64,000 nt of DNA from positions 1 to 64,000 of the forward strand of contig NZ_BAABHD010000031.1 of the NCBI RefSeq assembly GCF_039541915.1, read 5' to 3'. This document shows, piece after piece, positions 63,095 to 64,000 of this stretch (within the stretch, counting starts at the first letter, position 1; each line of letters opens with the position of its first letter). Both the position numbers and the translations under genes were made by a program. The notes beneath the pieces are model-generated. The model saw only the letters and a list, made by a program, of their open reading frames with translations. It did not search any database and was not told the DNA's origin. The stretch is from Nibrella saemangeumensis. Its GTDB lineage: Bacteria > Bacteroidota > Bacteroidia > Cytophagales > Spirosomataceae.

Positions 63095-64000
63095 ATGGGA
63101 GTCGCTGAAGAAATCTGGCAAGCCTTTATCTCCGCCCATCCCGAGGTCACCAGCGGTCACTTATCACTAGAGGAAGTGAATCAAAAAATGGCCGCTTTTA
63201 TCCAGGTTCGCAATCAGCGGCCTCATCCGGATTTCGACGGCCTGTCGCCTCAACAGATGCATATGTTGTTGAGCGATCCCTGGGGAGGAGAATCGCTCCT
63301 AACCGTACAGCCCAATCTGACCGATTCGCTACTGGATCAGATTCCTTTCTTTGTCTTGATGGAGACCCTCTTCCAGCAACTACTAGTGGACCCACCCCTA
63401 AAACTGACGCCCAAAGGGAATTTGCCGCTGGCTCTGTGTCGAAACCTGTATGAACGTAAGCTCCTGGTGCAGGACGACATCGAGCGAGGCATTACGAAAA
63501 AGATCTCCGAGGATTCCGTGCGCTTTCTTCAGGCCTTGAAAGCCTGCCTGGCGCTCAGTCCTTATGTCAGGAAACGACACAATGCCTTCTATTTAACCAA
63601 ATCAGCCCAACAACTGGTAGGTAAACAGCGCACGGTGCTCTTGCGGCAATTGCTCCAGGATTATACCCTGCGGTTTAATTGGGCGTATCTGGACCATACC
63701 CAAACCAATGCGGGTCAATTCGGCTGGGCTTATTCCCTGTACCTGGTCCACCGGTACGGCAACGAATGGCGGGCAGTGGATTTTTATGCTACCAAAGTAC
63801 TCCAAGCCTTTCCCCACTTGCGGGAGCCGATTCCCTCCGGGCGGCTATCGGGTCTGTCGTTAGCGTTTGAGCGGGTATACCGCTGGCGGTTTGTCGAGCA
63901 GTTTGCCAGCTGGTTTGGTCTGATCGACATTCGGAAGGAGCGGCAAACTGGTGTTTATGTTGATTCGGTGTTGATGCGCAAATCACCGCTATTAGATCAA
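63095..64000 (+). CDS. Hypothetical protein, runs off right edge
   Basis: From ATG 63095 (MGVAEEIWQAFISAHPEVTS) the frame is open for 302 codons to the window end without a stop. It contains NQRPHPDFDGLSPQQMHMLL near residues 42-61, a motif of a Bacteroidota hypothetical family with a helical, tRNA-like-repeat-free structure. No catalytic motif is visible. Codon use is GC-rich, like the tra genes. The C-terminus is outside the window. Confidence 0.65.
   Translation, partial: MGVAEEIWQAFISAHPEVTSGHLSLEEVNQKMAAFIQVRNQRPHPDFDGLSPQQMHMLLSDPWGGESLLTVQPNLTDSLLDQIPFFVLMETLFQQLLVDPPLKLTPKGNLPLALCRNLYERKLLVQDDIERGITKKISEDSVRFLQALKACLALSPYVRKRHNAFYLTKSAQQLVGKQRTVLLRQLLQDYTLRFNWAYLDHTQTNAGQFGWAYSLYLVHRYGNEWRAVDFYATKVLQAFPHLREPIPSGRLSGLSLAFERVYRWRFVEQFASWFGLIDIRKERQTGVYVDSVLMRKSPLLDQ

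Overview
The window looks like part of a conjugative plasmid or integrative conjugative element from a Bacteroidota species, most likely a Spirosoma-like member of the Cytophagales. Reasons: a Bacteroidetes-type tra cluster (traE, F, G, J, K, L, M, N, O, Q), type IX secretion (T9SS) sorting tails on several secreted proteins, promoters of the TAnnTTTG type, and protein families typical of Spirosoma accessory DNA. No replication initiator or integrase is visible, so plasmid versus ICE is undecided.

Layout. 1-4.9 kb: the tail of a serine recombinase, a 5'-truncated T9SS cargo gene, its intact paralogue and two outer-membrane beta-barrel genes. 5.1-18.2 kb (minus strand): the type IV secretion apparatus, in two transcription blocks split by a terminator at 15.76 kb; the upstream block carries a ParA-like ATPase and TraB. 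18.2-18.75 kb: a dense array of CCTATAGG-like repeats plus a 20-bp palindrome, a candidate oriT, origin or centromere. 18.8-22.9 kb: relaxosome protein, HUH relaxase, VirD4-type coupling ATPase and an HTH protein. 23.1-33 kb: plasmid housekeeping and small accessory genes (DUF3945 protein, toprim protein, GIY-YIG and PD-(D/E)XK nucleases, metallophosphoesterase), including a duplicated 73-bp promoter module and a candidate non-coding RNA. 34-60.4 kb: an accessory and defence island. 60.5-64 kb: a DUF3892 protein, an avidin-like protein, small hypotheticals and a gene running off the right edge.

The most striking content is three separate ubiquitin-like conjugation loci within 24 kb. Locus 1 (36.5-39.2 kb) is a Bil-like operon encoding a single-domain ubiquitin-like protein, an E2, a JAB peptidase and an E1, divergent from an XRE / ImmA-IrrE / WYL regulatory cassette. 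Locus 2 (44.9-46.7 kb) is an E1 and JAB pair whose E1 frame carries two in-frame TAG codons, so it is probably decayed. Locus 3 (57.9-60.4 kb) encodes a 60-residue Pro/Gly-rich peptide, an E2-E1 fusion and a JAB peptidase, all translationally overlapped. It has no beta-grasp modifier and no CD-NTase, so the peptide itself is a candidate modifier or substrate. Short unannotated reading frames lie beside loci 1 and 2 as well.

Between the loci are a PIN-like protein, an IS21-family element whose 5-bp target duplication lets the interrupted TIR/NDT-like effector gene be reconstructed, an RHS polymorphic toxin with an adjacent HEAT-repeat immunity gene, and large secreted T9SS and RHS-like proteins.
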